NCBI GenBank assembly: GCA_016256075.1 | Contig: SDVU01000281.1 | Coordinates: 1 to 16,003 of the forward strand | DNA from: Dictyocoela muelleri | Taxonomy: Eukaryota > Microsporidia | Direction: 5' to 3' | DNA: 16,003 nt | In this document: piece by piece, positions 1 to 7,641 of the stretch | Position numbering within the stretch: position 1 is the stretch's first letter | Layout of the letters: each line of letters starts with the position of its first letter | The notes under the pieces: model-generated | Databases searched by the model: none | What the model was told of the DNA's origin: nothing | The model's input: only the letters and a program-made list of their open reading frames with translations | Made by a program: the position numbers and the translations under genes

Positions 1-716
1 ATATATAGATCTTTTTTTAAGAAAAAAATATTCTTCCTCTAGTATTTAACTCTGATCTTTAAAATATGAAATCATTTTTTTATGAGCTCTTATGTACGTT
101 TACTAAATTTGGGTAAAAATGGATACTCTGCGCCAAAAATTCTATATGGTTCACTTATAATGTTGCTGTCGAACGAAACTCAGTAAGATTAATAACATGC
201 CAGTTATTTTATAAGAAACATTACAGATAAAAAACAAGCGATTCCCACAGATTTATAATTCAATAAAGTTAATTTTTGGTTATATCAAATTTATTCAGCC
301 CTTTTTATTAATTTATTTTTAAATATAAACTTTGAATTTATGAACGTGTTAAATGTATTTATTTTACATAAAAACCGGGAAAATCTCAGAAAACCCAGGC
401 AAAGGCTCGGAAAAAACAAGCAAAAAATTGAAAAAAACGGGTAATCACTCGAAAAAAATCAAAAACTGTCTGTTTCCGAGTCATACTACTAATAAGTATT
501 GAATTTAGAAATTATAAATATTTTCAAAATGTAATACAATGATAAAAACAAAAGGGTATAATACTTCTCGTTTTTTGAATTCACTAGAATAACTGAAGAT
601 AAATGAAAAATGATTTAACATCTTCTTAATAAAATAAATTATGAATTGAATCTAAAAATAAAAATTAGATTTTTCAATTGTAAATTACTACATGTTCTAA
701 ATATAAACAAATATTG
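1..716. other. AT-rich intergenic stretch, no gene seen
   Basis: Both strands are closed by frequent stops. A slightly less AT-rich patch at about 375-480 has loosely repeated purine-rich blocks (cgggaaaa, ctcggaaaaa, cgggtaatc, ctcgaaaaa). It has no recognisable protein or RNA signature and is probably decayed repeat DNA downstream of the cyclin-like gene. Confidence 0.6.
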
Positions 717-722
717 TTTATT
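717..722 (-). terminator. poly(A) signal of the cyclin-like gene
   Basis: The hexamer AATAAA on the minus strand (TTTATT on plus) begins a few bases after the TGA stop at 727-729. Very short 3' regions are usual in microsporidia, so this is the natural cleavage signal for the gene. In such AT-rich DNA the hexamer also occurs by chance, so position is the main evidence. Confidence 0.5.
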
Positions 723-726
723 TTTC

Positions 727-1539
727 TCACCTTCTCATTTTTAAAATGTTGACGGCATCTTCTCGAAACTCTTTCTTCAAATCCAATGCACCAACATTTT
801 CTAATTCAATTTCAATAGCAGCCGTTGCAACTTCTAAAGCCGTAAATTCCAAATAATCATCAAACATTATAAACCTCTGAATATTACAAACAGCATTATT
901 CCATATATCATCAATGAAAATTACATCACGTTTATTTCTTTTCATACAGAGTCTGTTATTAATATTATTTAAAGACAGTCCTTCACACTCAGTATCCTTA
1001 GAATAATTACTTCTGTGATTTTTATTGTCTAAATTCTCATTTTTAATAATTCTTCCCTCCTCATCAATCTTTATAATTCCTCGCTCCTGAAGAACTATAA
1101 GCATCGAAAGAACTCTTAAGTATGGGCAAGGTACATGATATTTATATTCAATTAATTCACTGAGTATATATTCACCATCACTATTATCTTTAAATAAATT
1201 TTTCTCCTCCTTAATATCAATATTCTTTAAATCAATATTTTTTATGTTTTCATCATCAATATTTCCTTTAAATTTATTTTCAAAATCCTGATAATTAATG
1301 TTAATTAAAATATTCTCAGCCTTCATCGCTAGAGAGATACAGCATCGAACAAAATACTTTTCATCATTAACAAAATTTATTACATTTTCATCTTTTTTCA
1401 TTTTTGAGGTAGCTCTTTTAAGGAAAACAACTGCAGTATGTTGTAATGATAGAGGTAATTGGTTTTCAATACAAATATTTGTAATGTTGTTAATCATTGA
1501 TGTTGTTGAGCATGATTTTGTCTTTTCAATTAAGTTCAT
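727..1539 (-). CDS. divergent cyclin-fold protein (transcription-type cyclin C/H/T-like)
   Basis: A 270-residue protein. Residues about 12-80 read like the first half of a cyclin box: a short helix, then LPLSLQHTAVVFLKRATSK (28-46), where transcriptional cyclins have the TA..YFKRFY pattern, then CCISLAMKAEN (66-76), matching the usual C.fLA.KvEE. Residues 121-150 (ELIEYKYHVPCPYLRVLSM) resemble the linker that ends in PY. Residues 208-265, with W213 and ALEVATAAIEIE (234-245), fit the second cyclin fold, where P..iA.AAI is typical. Two Asn/Asp/Lys-rich inserts (about 85-120 and 158-205) lengthen the loops. Cyclins of this class bind and activate a CDK acting on RNA polymerase II or in TFIIH; which CDK is not visible. 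The start is supported by GAGCCCAT just before ATG. It is a stand-alone minus-strand gene. The cyclin assignment rests on pattern reading, and the C, H or T subtype is uncertain. Confidence 0.65.
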   Translation of the reverse strand: MNLIEKTKSCSTTSMINNITNICIENQLPLSLQHTAVVFLKRATSKMKKDENVINFVNDEKYFVRCCISLAMKAENILININYQDFENKFKGNIDDENIKNIDLKNIDIKEEKNLFKDNSDGEYILSELIEYKYHVPCPYLRVLSMLIVLQERGIIKIDEEGRIIKNENLDNKNHRSNYSKDTECEGLSLNNINNRLCMKRNKRDVIFIDDIWNNAVCNIQRFIMFDDYLEFTALEVATAAIEIELENVGALDLKKEFREDAVNILKMRR

Positions 1540-1550
1540 ATGGGCTCTTA
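1540..1550 (-). promoter_or_regulatory. CCC-type start-proximal motif of the cyclin-like gene
   Basis: On the minus strand the start reads TAAGAGCCCATATG, with the CCC four to two bases before the ATG. Short CCC- or GGG-like motifs hugging the start codon are known as transcription signals of microsporidian genes. This supports the chosen start and implies a very short or absent 5' leader. Confidence 0.55.
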
Positions 1551-2226
1551 CCTTTTTATTAAAAATTTTAAATGAAAATTTTGAAATTATTTGTTGATAT
1601 GGGGTTTTTGGTTCGTTTTTAAATTTTTTGGTTTACTCGTTGGTTTAATTTTCTTGATTTTTTATTGGTTTTTAATTTGTTTTGAGTAATTTCGACAAAA
1701 AGATATCACCTCTTTTGAGTTTTCAATTAGTGTTTTAAGTAAAGGTCGATTAAATTTTTATTATTCTGTTAAATAAATAATTCTAATGAATCAATAATCC
1801 TATTAAATTAATAATCCTATTAAATCATTTATAATTCTATTAAATTATTAATAATTCTGATAAGAGGAGTTCGATTTTTTAAGCACAATTTGAAAAAAAA
1901 CGCCTAAAAATCGAACATTTAAATTTTTTTTTTAATTTAAGCAAAACTCAATGTTATTGTTTTTGAATATATAATCTTCAAAAGAATTTTTAGATTAGTA
2001 TTTTGAACTTCTACAATAATTTTATTTCGAAGATCTAAATAATCTTTTGAAAATTAGAACTTGAATGTTCTTTCGGGAGATACTATTTTTTGCAAGGTGT
2101 TTAAAAACATCAAGATTTTTTAAAGATTACAATTCAATAGAATCATATTTATTAGATTTTCAAAAAAGAAATATGATCGGAACTGGTCCAGGGGATTTTT
2201 TTCGGTAATGAGAAGAGGTTGTCGAT
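1551..2226. other. AT-rich spacer with two small inverted repeats
   Basis: No coding signal is seen. About 1785-1860 holds loose repeats of an aataatcctattaaat-like unit. An 11-bp inverted repeat (GTTCGATTTTT) lies at 1869-1879 and 1906-1916. A longer imperfect pair (ttcaaaagaatttttagat against ttcaaaagattatttagat) lies at 1979-1998 and 2035-2054. These could be ends of small non-autonomous elements or simple hairpins. Confidence 0.5.
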
Positions 2227-2423
2227 AACACTAAATATAAAAAATTAAAGGTAAATCGAGATGAATTACAAGGTGTTAAAATCAATTAATTCGCTGCTTA
2301 AATAATTATAAATAAATAGTTTCTCCGAAAGAGATCTATTTTTTAAAGCTTGTTAGCATATTGAAAGACTTTAAAATTTTGTAATCCATCTCGATTTACC
2401 TTTAATTTTTTACATTTAGTGTT
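2227..2423. mobile_element. 197-bp MITE-like inverted-repeat element
   Basis: The ends are inverted copies of about 52 bp. Each begins AACACTAAAT, continues through AAAAAATTAAAGGTAAATCG, and has only a few mismatches before similarity fades at about 2280 and 2372. The core of about 90 bp has no coding potential. Length and structure fit a non-autonomous miniature DNA transposon. No clear target duplication is visible, so the outer boundary is not fixed and the superfamily is unknown. Outside the core a shorter outer pair (agaagaggtt near 2211, aaccgcttct near 2490) may mean the true element is larger. Confidence 0.65.
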
Positions 2424-2859
2424 GACGCGAGTCGGTAGAGTGCGGTTGTATCGCAGGTAGTATTCTATTATACTTTTACAAGACCTGAAACCGCTTCTCT
2501 ACTAAAATAATTATAATTATTAAAATACTTGTTTGAATATTGTTTATTAATGTTGATATTATCATGTTTACTTAAATGTCTATTTTTACCATTGTTATTA
2601 TAATTCATCTTAAATGTCATCATGTCTAAATTACCACTTTTTAGATAGCTTTAAATGATTAATTAAATATGATTAATTAATATTTGTTGTAAGACAAATA
2701 TTAATTTAAAATAAATCATTAACGCTATATGTGGAATATTACCACAATAATATTCATTGCAAATGAATAAACAATACAATGAAAAATATATAAAAAATAA
2801 TTATTAAACCTTAAAAATTTTAATTTGTAAAATAAAAATATATATAATTCATATTTTAA
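2424..2859. other. AT-rich spacer with a 13-bp perfect hairpin
   Basis: No gene is seen. The stem AATTAATATTTGT at 2675-2687 pairs exactly with 2694-2706 around a 6-base loop, with looser pairing outside. The hairpin lies 3' of the small ORF at 2860-3054, but about 150 bp away, so a role in its termination is only possible. The stretch 2424-2465 has a tRNA D-arm-like look but no matching T arm. Confidence 0.45.
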
Positions 2860-3054
2860 TCAAATTATAAATTTAAAATGAGTATCGTCATCACTTGTCC
2901 AGAAGTCATTATTGTTTTTGATTATTGATTTTAAAAAATCAGGCTCATTATCTTTCAAATCATTATTGAATTTTTTAAATTTCATCTTATAATTTTTTGT
3001 TGTCTCAAATTCGATTTCTTCGATGTCGTTGAGGAGAATGTGCTTAGGAATCAT
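2860..3054 (-). CDS. small hypothetical protein (64 aa)
   Basis: It encodes an acidic, Asn/Lys-rich 64-residue protein with no signal peptide or membrane segment. It is listed as real because its ATG is preceded directly by AACCCTCA, the same eight bases that precede the Rab gene start at 4163; chance alone would rarely give this. I do not recognise the family. The C-terminal end (IKNNNDFWTSDDDTHFKFII, 45-64) faintly recalls the DOC/APC10 fold, where a D-N..ETYWQSD....H pattern recurs. The rest of that fold is absent, so this is a weak suggestion. Possible explanations are a true small protein, a gene cut short by an in-frame TGA, or a decayed gene that kept its promoter. No AATAAA is seen just after the stop, unlike the two neighbouring host genes. 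Confidence 0.45.
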   Translation of the reverse strand: MIPKHILLNDIEEIEFETTKNYKMKFKKFNNDLKDNEPDFLKSIIKNNNDFWTSDDDTHFKFII

Positions 3055-3064
3055 TGAGGGTTAA
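3055..3064 (-). promoter_or_regulatory. CCC-type start motif of the 64-aa ORF
   Basis: The minus strand reads TTAACCCTCA directly before ATG. AACCCTCA is identical, in sequence and spacing, to the block before the Rab ATG. It matches the known microsporidian class of CCC-like start-proximal signals and decides the start of this short ORF. Confidence 0.6.
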
Positions 3065-3212
3065 ATTATTTTCTTTTTAAAAATTAAATTGAAAATAAAT
3101 TGAAATTAAATTCAAATTGAAATAAACTTCAATTAAATTTTAATTAAAAAATTGTTAATACTTAAAATTTTTATATTAACATTAATTTTATAAACATTTC
3201 TCAATAGAATTA

Positions 3213-3283
3213 AAAGTCTTTTAAAGTCTAAAGTCTTTTAAAGTCTAAAGTCTTTTAAAGTCTTTTAAAGTCTTTTAAAGTCT
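3213..3283. repeat. (TTTTAAAGTC)n short tandem array
   Basis: About eight copies of an AAAGTC core alternate between a 10-base unit (ttttaaagtc) and a 7-base unit (taaagtc). Isolated related pieces continue to about 3375. The array lies between the Rab gene and the 64-codon ORF and has no coding potential. It is probably a replication-slippage microsatellite. Confidence 0.85.
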
Positions 3284-3417
3284 CTATAATTTTTTTATGT
3301 AACTAAGGATCTTTAAAAGTAACTAGCTTTTTTGATATTTTTTTATATTTTTAAGTCATTAGGGGTCTTTTAAGTAAATACCTTTTTAATTGTTTTTAAA
3401 TTCAAAATCATCAAGGG

Positions 3418-3571
3418 TTTTAATAATAACATTTTAATAATAACATTTTAATAATAACATTTTAATAATAACATTTTAATAAGAAAATTTTAATAATAAC
3501 ATTTTAATAAGAAAATTTTAATAATAACATTTTAATAAGAACATTTTAATAATAACATTTTAATAATAACA
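3418..3571. repeat. 11 x 14-bp tandem array abutting the Rab 3' end
   Basis: Eleven units of ttttaataataaca fill exactly 154 bp. Units 5 and 7 end in agaaaa and unit 9 in agaaca; the other eight are identical. The array begins right after the Rab poly(A) signal, so Rab read-through transcripts would enter it. The near-identity of units suggests recent expansion. Confidence 0.9.
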
Positions 3572-3573
3572 TT

Positions 3574-3579
3574 TTTATT
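3574..3579 (-). terminator. poly(A) signal overlapping the Rab stop codon
   Basis: On the minus strand the gene ends TGAATAAA, so the last base of the stop codon is the first base of AATAAA. Overlap of stop and poly(A) signal is a known trait of compact microsporidian genes and suggests a 3' untranslated region of only a few tens of bases at most. Confidence 0.6.
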
Positions 3580-4163
3580 CATCCAATACAACACATTTTC
3601 TTTTTTTCCCTTTTAAGATTAATTGTTTGATTTGCAAATTTCTTTGGATCATATTTATTGGATTTTATTAATTCATTACAAACAAAAATAAAAACATCAT
3701 CAATTCCAATATTTTCCTTTGCACTAACTTTATAAAAATAATTTATATTATTTTCCACTAAAACCTGATTAACTCTTTCATCACTTACAGATATATTTCC
3801 ATCAACTTTATTTCCCAGAACAACTATAAGTGAATTATCGGTATGTTTCTTGATCTCGTTGACCCAGATAGTAATGTTTTCCAGGCTTTCTCGATTTTCA
3901 TAATCAAAAACAATAAGAATAGCATGAGATCCTCTATAATAGCCAGATGTTATTGTACGGAACCTTTCTTGGCCAGCAGTATCCCATATCTGGAGTTTTA
4001 TGATTTTATCGTCGATATTTATAGTTTTTATTTTAAAATCTACACCGATTGTGCTTATATAGTTTGAAAGAAAAATATTGTCGGTATAACGAGAAAGGAG
4101 CGATGTTTTTCCAACACCGGAGTCGCCAATAAGAACTAATTTGAAGAGATAATCATAATCCAT
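3579..4163 (-). CDS. Rab-family small GTPase, Rab1/Ypt1-like
   Basis: A 194-residue protein, full length for a Rab. All five nucleotide-binding motifs are present: P-loop GDSGVGKT (13-20), switch I effector segment YISTIGVDFK with T38 (35-44), switch II WDTAGQERF (60-68), NKVD (118-121) and SAK (147-149). The tail ends MCCIG, a CCXX double-cysteine site for geranylgeranylation, which would anchor it in membranes. The effector segment and LQIWDTAGQERFRTITSGYYRG are most like Rab1/Ypt1, whose family role is ER-to-Golgi vesicle tethering; Rab8-like is the main alternative. The catalytic Gln (Q65) is kept, so it should hydrolyse GTP. The region after NKVD is shorter and more divergent than in yeast Ypt1, as often in microsporidia. 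AACCCTCA directly before ATG fixes the start, and the stop overlaps AATAAA. The gene is intact and has no intron. Confidence 0.95.
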   Translation of the reverse strand: MDYDYLFKLVLIGDSGVGKTSLLSRYTDNIFLSNYISTIGVDFKIKTINIDDKIIKLQIWDTAGQERFRTITSGYYRGSHAILIVFDYENRESLENITIWVNEIKKHTDNSLIVVLGNKVDGNISVSDERVNQVLVENNINYFYKVSAKENIGIDDVFIFVCNELIKSNKYDPKKFANQTINLKREKKKMCCIG

Positions 4164-4175
4164 TGAGGGTTGAAT
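4164..4175 (-). promoter_or_regulatory. CCC-type start motif of the Rab gene
   Basis: The minus strand reads ATTCAACCCTCA immediately before ATG. The last eight bases are the same as before the ORF at 2860-3054. The motif class is known for microsporidian genes and stands out in DNA where runs of C are rare. Confidence 0.65.
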
Positions 4176-4571
4176 TAATTAATTTTTATTAAAAATTATA
4201 ATTTAAGTGATGGTTATAGTTTTTAAATAAAATTGTGTCAGTTATTTATAATTATTCAGAAAAAAAAGGATTTTAAATTTATGAAAAAAATAATTTTTAA
4301 TATTACAATTTAAATTTATAAAATAATTTTTAATTTATAAAATAATTTTTATTACAATTTAAATTTATAAAATAATTTATAAAATTACAATTTAATTTTA
4401 TAAAAATAATTTTTAATATTACAATTTAATTTTTAATATTACAATTTAATCATATTGTGCCTTTTAATTATAAAAATCCTATTAAATTTTCATATTTATC
4501 TTACAGAAACAATTACATCTTATAGTTATTAATTTATAGATTATTATTTTTTTATGATATTAATTACAGGG
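4176..4571. other. AT-rich region upstream of Rab with degenerate repeats
   Basis: There is no coding signal. Between about 4290 and 4450 the blocks aatttataaaataattt and aatattacaatttaa recur several times in imperfect tandem order, making a low-complexity array. Nothing else is supported. Confidence 0.6.
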
Positions 4572-4723
4572 TATTTCAAATAGTGAGAGCTTGCATTTAA
4601 ATAGTAAGACCCTCAATTTCAAATAATGAGAGATCTCATTTCAAATATTTTAGAGCCTCATTTCAAATAGTGAATATTTTCATTTCAAAAAGTGAATGCG
4701 CTCATTTTTAAATAGTGAGAGTT
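4572..4723. repeat. about 7 x 22-bp imperfect tandem array
   Basis: Seven diverged units follow the pattern catttcaaatagtgagagct, each 20-23 bases long. Units differ at several positions, so this array is older than the 14-bp array at 3418-3571. It lies 5' of the Rab gene but over 400 bp away; no function is evident. Confidence 0.8.
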
Positions 4724-4812
4724 CAGATTTTTAAATTTAAAATCACAAATTTCTAATAATCCAAGAAAACTATAAATCGAAATAACAAAACATCTTGTTA
4801 AATCAATTGATC

Positions 4813-4873
4813 TGAAAATAAATGAAAATAAATGAAAATAAATGAAAATAAATGAAAATAAATGAAAATAAAA
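4813..4873. repeat. 10-bp tandem array (aatgaaaata)
   Basis: Five exact copies of aatgaaaata follow one variant copy. The Phe/Ile/Tyr-rich minus-strand reading frame across it is a by-product of the repeat, not a gene. Confidence 0.9.
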
Positions 4874-4986
4874 GCCTGAAATTATATATAGCAATAAATC
4901 TATCGGTGTCATATTATACAGTAGAAAGAATAACGAAATCTCTAAGTTAAAATGATAGTTTTGCTTGTATTTTGGTTCTTCCACAA

Positions 4987-5251
4987 GTTATGGGGTTCCC
5001 TGATTTTCAATATATCACCGTCTGTAAAATGAAAAAAGTGATTCTTATTAGAAATAAGCGGTAAAAAACGATTTATATTCTGATTATAAATATAATTTTT
5101 GGCTTATTTAAAACTTTCCAGAAATTTTCATTAATGACTGGGAAAAAATATGTTTTTATATCTGTAGATATTCCGTTTTGAGCCTTTTTAAAAAGGAATC
5201 ATATTTTTTACCTTTACAGACGGTATTTATAAAAAATAAGGGGCTCATAAC
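4987..5251. mobile_element. 265-bp MITE-like inverted-repeat element
   Basis: The two ends are inverted copies for about 60 bp. They run from GTTATG at the outside, through an AT-rich part, to a well-kept block containing CCGTCTGTAAA, followed by aaaaa and TGATT. The core of about 140 bp has no coding potential. This fits a non-autonomous miniature DNA transposon. It does not share end sequence with the element at 2227-2423, so it is a separate family. No target duplication could be fixed. Confidence 0.65.
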
Positions 5252-5442
5252 ACGCTTGAGATCCGAAAATACACCAAAAATTAAAATAGAATATTGAATA
5301 ATTAAGGAAATATAGTTAATCATACCAACAATTGCATTTCACAAAAAAAATGATGTGATTTAGAGGAAATAAAAAAATCTAAATTAAAGTAATTAAAAAA
5401 TCAAACTCTTTAATTTTCAGGATAATAAGGAAGATGAATCAT
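5252..5442. other. spacer, possibly the continuation of a transposase relic
   Basis: No open frame is present. On the minus strand it lies directly after the PYTPYL-containing remnant at 5443-5649 and could be the decayed end of the same transposase, but I see no motif strong enough to claim it. Confidence 0.3.
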
Positions 5443-5649
5443 TCACGCAAAAAACTTTTGATTATTACATTCGAGCGGAAACAAGCACAAGTTATCTAAG
5501 TAAGGCGTATATGGCCTAAAGTAGTGGAATTGTTGATGAATAAAACCGATTGTATTTTTTTTATGTGAATTTAACAGCCATACAACTCTAAGAATGAATA
5601 TTTTCCCTTTTATAATAAAGCCGTGAAAAATCTGAGAGCAAAAATACAA
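5443..5649 (-). pseudogene. relic of an IS630/Tc1-like transposase C-terminal part
   Basis: The 68-codon minus-strand frame contains FHYFRPYTPYL followed by LFPLECNN. This matches the pattern near the end of IS630/Tc1-type DDE transposases, where a hydrophobic strand is followed by LPPYTPYLNPIE, then F..WK. In this copy the first P of the PP pair is R and the NPIE block, which holds the last catalytic residue, is degraded to DNL. Upstream LLNSHKKNTIGFI could be the DN..(F)H segment before it. No intact frame remains beyond these residues. The N-terminal part might lie at 5700-6360 on the same strand but is not convincing. The element is dead and its ends were not found. Confidence 0.4.
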
Positions 5650-5738
5650 AAAAAATATTTTCTTGTTCGCATTGATATCTAATTAAGGTATATAGCTTAT
5701 CACATTTGTCAAAGTGCTATTATTTTGACTATTATAAC

Positions 5739-5760
5739 CAAATTTTCAAATGAAAATTTG
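5739..5760. repeat. short perfect palindrome
   Basis: CAAATTTTCA is followed by two bases and then by its exact reverse complement TGAAAATTTG. It can form a small hairpin. It lies in otherwise featureless AT-rich DNA and may be chance. Confidence 0.6.
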
Positions 5761-6445
5761 TTTGATAACAACAAATCTCTTAATAAAAATATAATATTGA
5801 TAGAAATGCAAAATTTTACCATAGCAATGTTTTAAAGAGTTGTTTGTAACAAGCTTTATACAGAAGCCTTAATAACAATCTATGCGATAAGAACAGTGAG
5901 TTAAAAAACAAAATTTATGATTAGTCTAAAGGTTTATCATAACATAATGTTTCATCATAAACTTTAAGAAGAAGATTTCGGAACACCTCCATGAGACCTC
6001 CGTCAAAATAATTTTTTAACCCCTGGGGATTCATATGGAGGAAAACAATAAAATGAATATAGAAGAGTTTATTGAAAACATTCACATTGAGTTAAATTGC
6101 ATTGTTTAACAAGGGAAATCAATTTCGCCTTATGTCTTAAGGTATTCTTAAAAATTCCTCTGTGTGTATTTTTGTCATGGGTCAACTAAAATTACAGAAC
6201 ATGAAGTTTTCTACAGAAACACATTTATCGCTGTCTTAATAGAAGTTTCCGAAACCGAATTTTTATTCAATAAGGATAAATATTCTTTTCCAGTTGTCAA
6301 GCCAAAAATATTTTTCCTGAGATCTATATATTTTTTTTGTATTAGATCAGGCTAAATATCAAGCGATTGTATTTATTAGAATGTGTGAAACAAATTATAG
6401 CAAATAAAAAGGTTATCTTTGAAACTATTGATGAGAAAATGTCTA
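5761..6445. other. gene-free region with an open but unrecognised 63-codon frame
   Basis: A frame at 6164-6355 on plus lacks an ATG at its left end and matches nothing I know. The same stretch read on minus has short transposase-like pieces. The small pair ttttttaacccc (about 6009) and ggggttaaaaa (about 6628) is inverted and might bound a 0.63-kb element. None of this is firm. Confidence 0.3.
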
Positions 6446-6464
6446 ACAACTGATAAAATTAAAG

Positions 6465-6560
6465 GCGTGAAACAGAATTCGAGTAGATAAAACTCTAGTG
6501 TGTAGGAGAAGAATAATACAAACCCCTACTTCACAACAAAGAAGTAAAGTCACAGTATGG
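6465..6560 (+). pseudogene. possible ISXO2-like DDE transposase fragment
   Basis: One plus-strand frame reads RVDKTLVCRRRIIQTPTS and then SKVTVWLV. In ISXO2/Merlin-type transposases the first catalytic Asp lies in a V-E-[IV]-D-E-[TS]-L block followed by a basic stretch and, some 20 residues on, a W-[VL]-x-G strand. The likeness covers about 30 residues only, in a stretch with stops on both sides. It would be a different lineage from the Merlin copies at 8.6-13.2 kb. It may be chance. Confidence 0.28.
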
Positions 6561-6599
6561 TTGGTTTAAATCATAGAAGAAAGAAAATAAAAGAAGATA

Positions 6600-6939
6600 C
6601 ATTACTCAAATACACTCTCGTCGTCCAGGGGGGTTAAAAATAAGAACTATTTTTTTTATTGTTAAAAACCTCAGTGGGCTACTACAGTGTAGGAATGCAA
6701 AATTTTGAATTAATCATAAATGACTTCTCTAATCGATATTTAAGAAAATTAGATGTTTATTAAATTTAATTTTAAGCTTTTTGTTTTATTTGCATGTTGT
6801 TTAAAATAATTTGCAGATGCTATTTAGTCAATATGTTTTAAAATATTTTTTTTAGAAAAAAAACTTTTTATAATCCCTATCTTTAATCGATAAAAATTTG
6901 ATTTATTTGGATCAAGTCTACAATTCCCCCGCGACAAGC
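6600..6939. other. AT-rich spacer, nothing identified
   Basis: No open frame, no array and no clear inverted repeat other than the weak ggggttaaaaa block near 6628. Confidence 0.5.
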
Positions 6940-7232
6940 TAGTCTATAATTTTCCCCTAAATATGAATTAAGCATAAAAATGTTAAAAATTTATTTGAAT
7001 AATTAAAATCAAATTCAAATTACTTTCGAAAAAAATATTATCGTTATAGTATTAACATATTTCATTTTACAATTTTAATTTTTCTTGGAATTGGAAAGAT
7101 TAATAGACCTTAATACTAAAAATTTTTATTTTGAAAAGTAGTCCCTCTCTCAATAATCAGTATTTTTTCTTAAAATATTTAACCTAACCTTAATCTAGTC
7201 TATAATTCTTCTCTAAGAGAAATTATAGACTA
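6940..7232. mobile_element. small element bounded by TAGTCTATAATT repeats, right end a hairpin
   Basis: TAGTCTATAATTTTCCCC starts at 6940 and its inverted form AATTATAGACTA ends at 7232. The right end carries a further copy in the opposite sense at 7196-7207, so 7196-7232 folds into a stem of about 17 bp with a small bulge. A diverged copy (aagtctacaattcccc) lies just outside at about 6914. The 240-bp core shows no coding potential. This looks like a miniature inverted-repeat element with a duplicated end, but the superfamily is unknown. Confidence 0.45.
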
Positions 7233-7641
7233 AATCGGATTTTTTTCAGGTACTATCATTAAGACTTAATGTTATCCACAATATCCCCAAGCAGTAAAAA
7301 CATACATTTAAAACACATCGTTATTCAATATTCTCTTAGTTTACTAATGATGACGGGGAGCGGTACAAATCTTTCAAATCCTTGTTCACATTTCAAAACA
7401 GTTAAGAGCCTGTAGAATTGTTTTGTTTTCAAAAATGTCTGTTATGTGAGTTTTGTCCTTTAAAAAAACTTTTCTGAAAGCAAAAGACTAACATTAAATA
7501 AGGAATGTTTTATCCAGTTATTGTTAATCTTTATTCAGTAAAAATTTAATGTTTATTTTTATTTTATTTTTTTTAAGAAAAACCTCATGGGGTAGTGCTA
7601 AGATTTAAAATAAATTTATGGTTACAGCTTTTAATAAACAT
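7233..7641. other. gene-free spacer
   Basis: Slightly less AT-rich than average but without an open frame or convincing repeat. A short block near 7576 (aaaaacctcatgggg) resembles one near 6664 (aaaaacctcagtggg), hinting at two decayed copies of a common repeat. Confidence 0.4.

Noticed and set aside
1298-1597. 99-codon plus-strand frame opposite the cyclin-like gene
   Set aside because: It is antisense to the better-supported gene and has no start motif or recognisable protein.
2424-2475. tRNA gene candidate (GAGTCGGTAGAGTGCGGTT)
   Set aside because: It looks like a D arm, but no T arm with a GGTTCGA-like B-box lies at a fitting distance and no acceptor stem can be formed.
3843-4067. 74-codon plus-strand frame opposite the Rab gene
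   Set aside because: It is the mirror of conserved Rab coding sequence.
4685-4984. 99-codon minus-strand frame with Phe/Ile/Leu-rich, membrane-like segments
   Set aside because: Its hydrophobic part is the translation of the aatgaaaata array, it overlaps the 22-bp array, and no CCC-type start motif precedes it.
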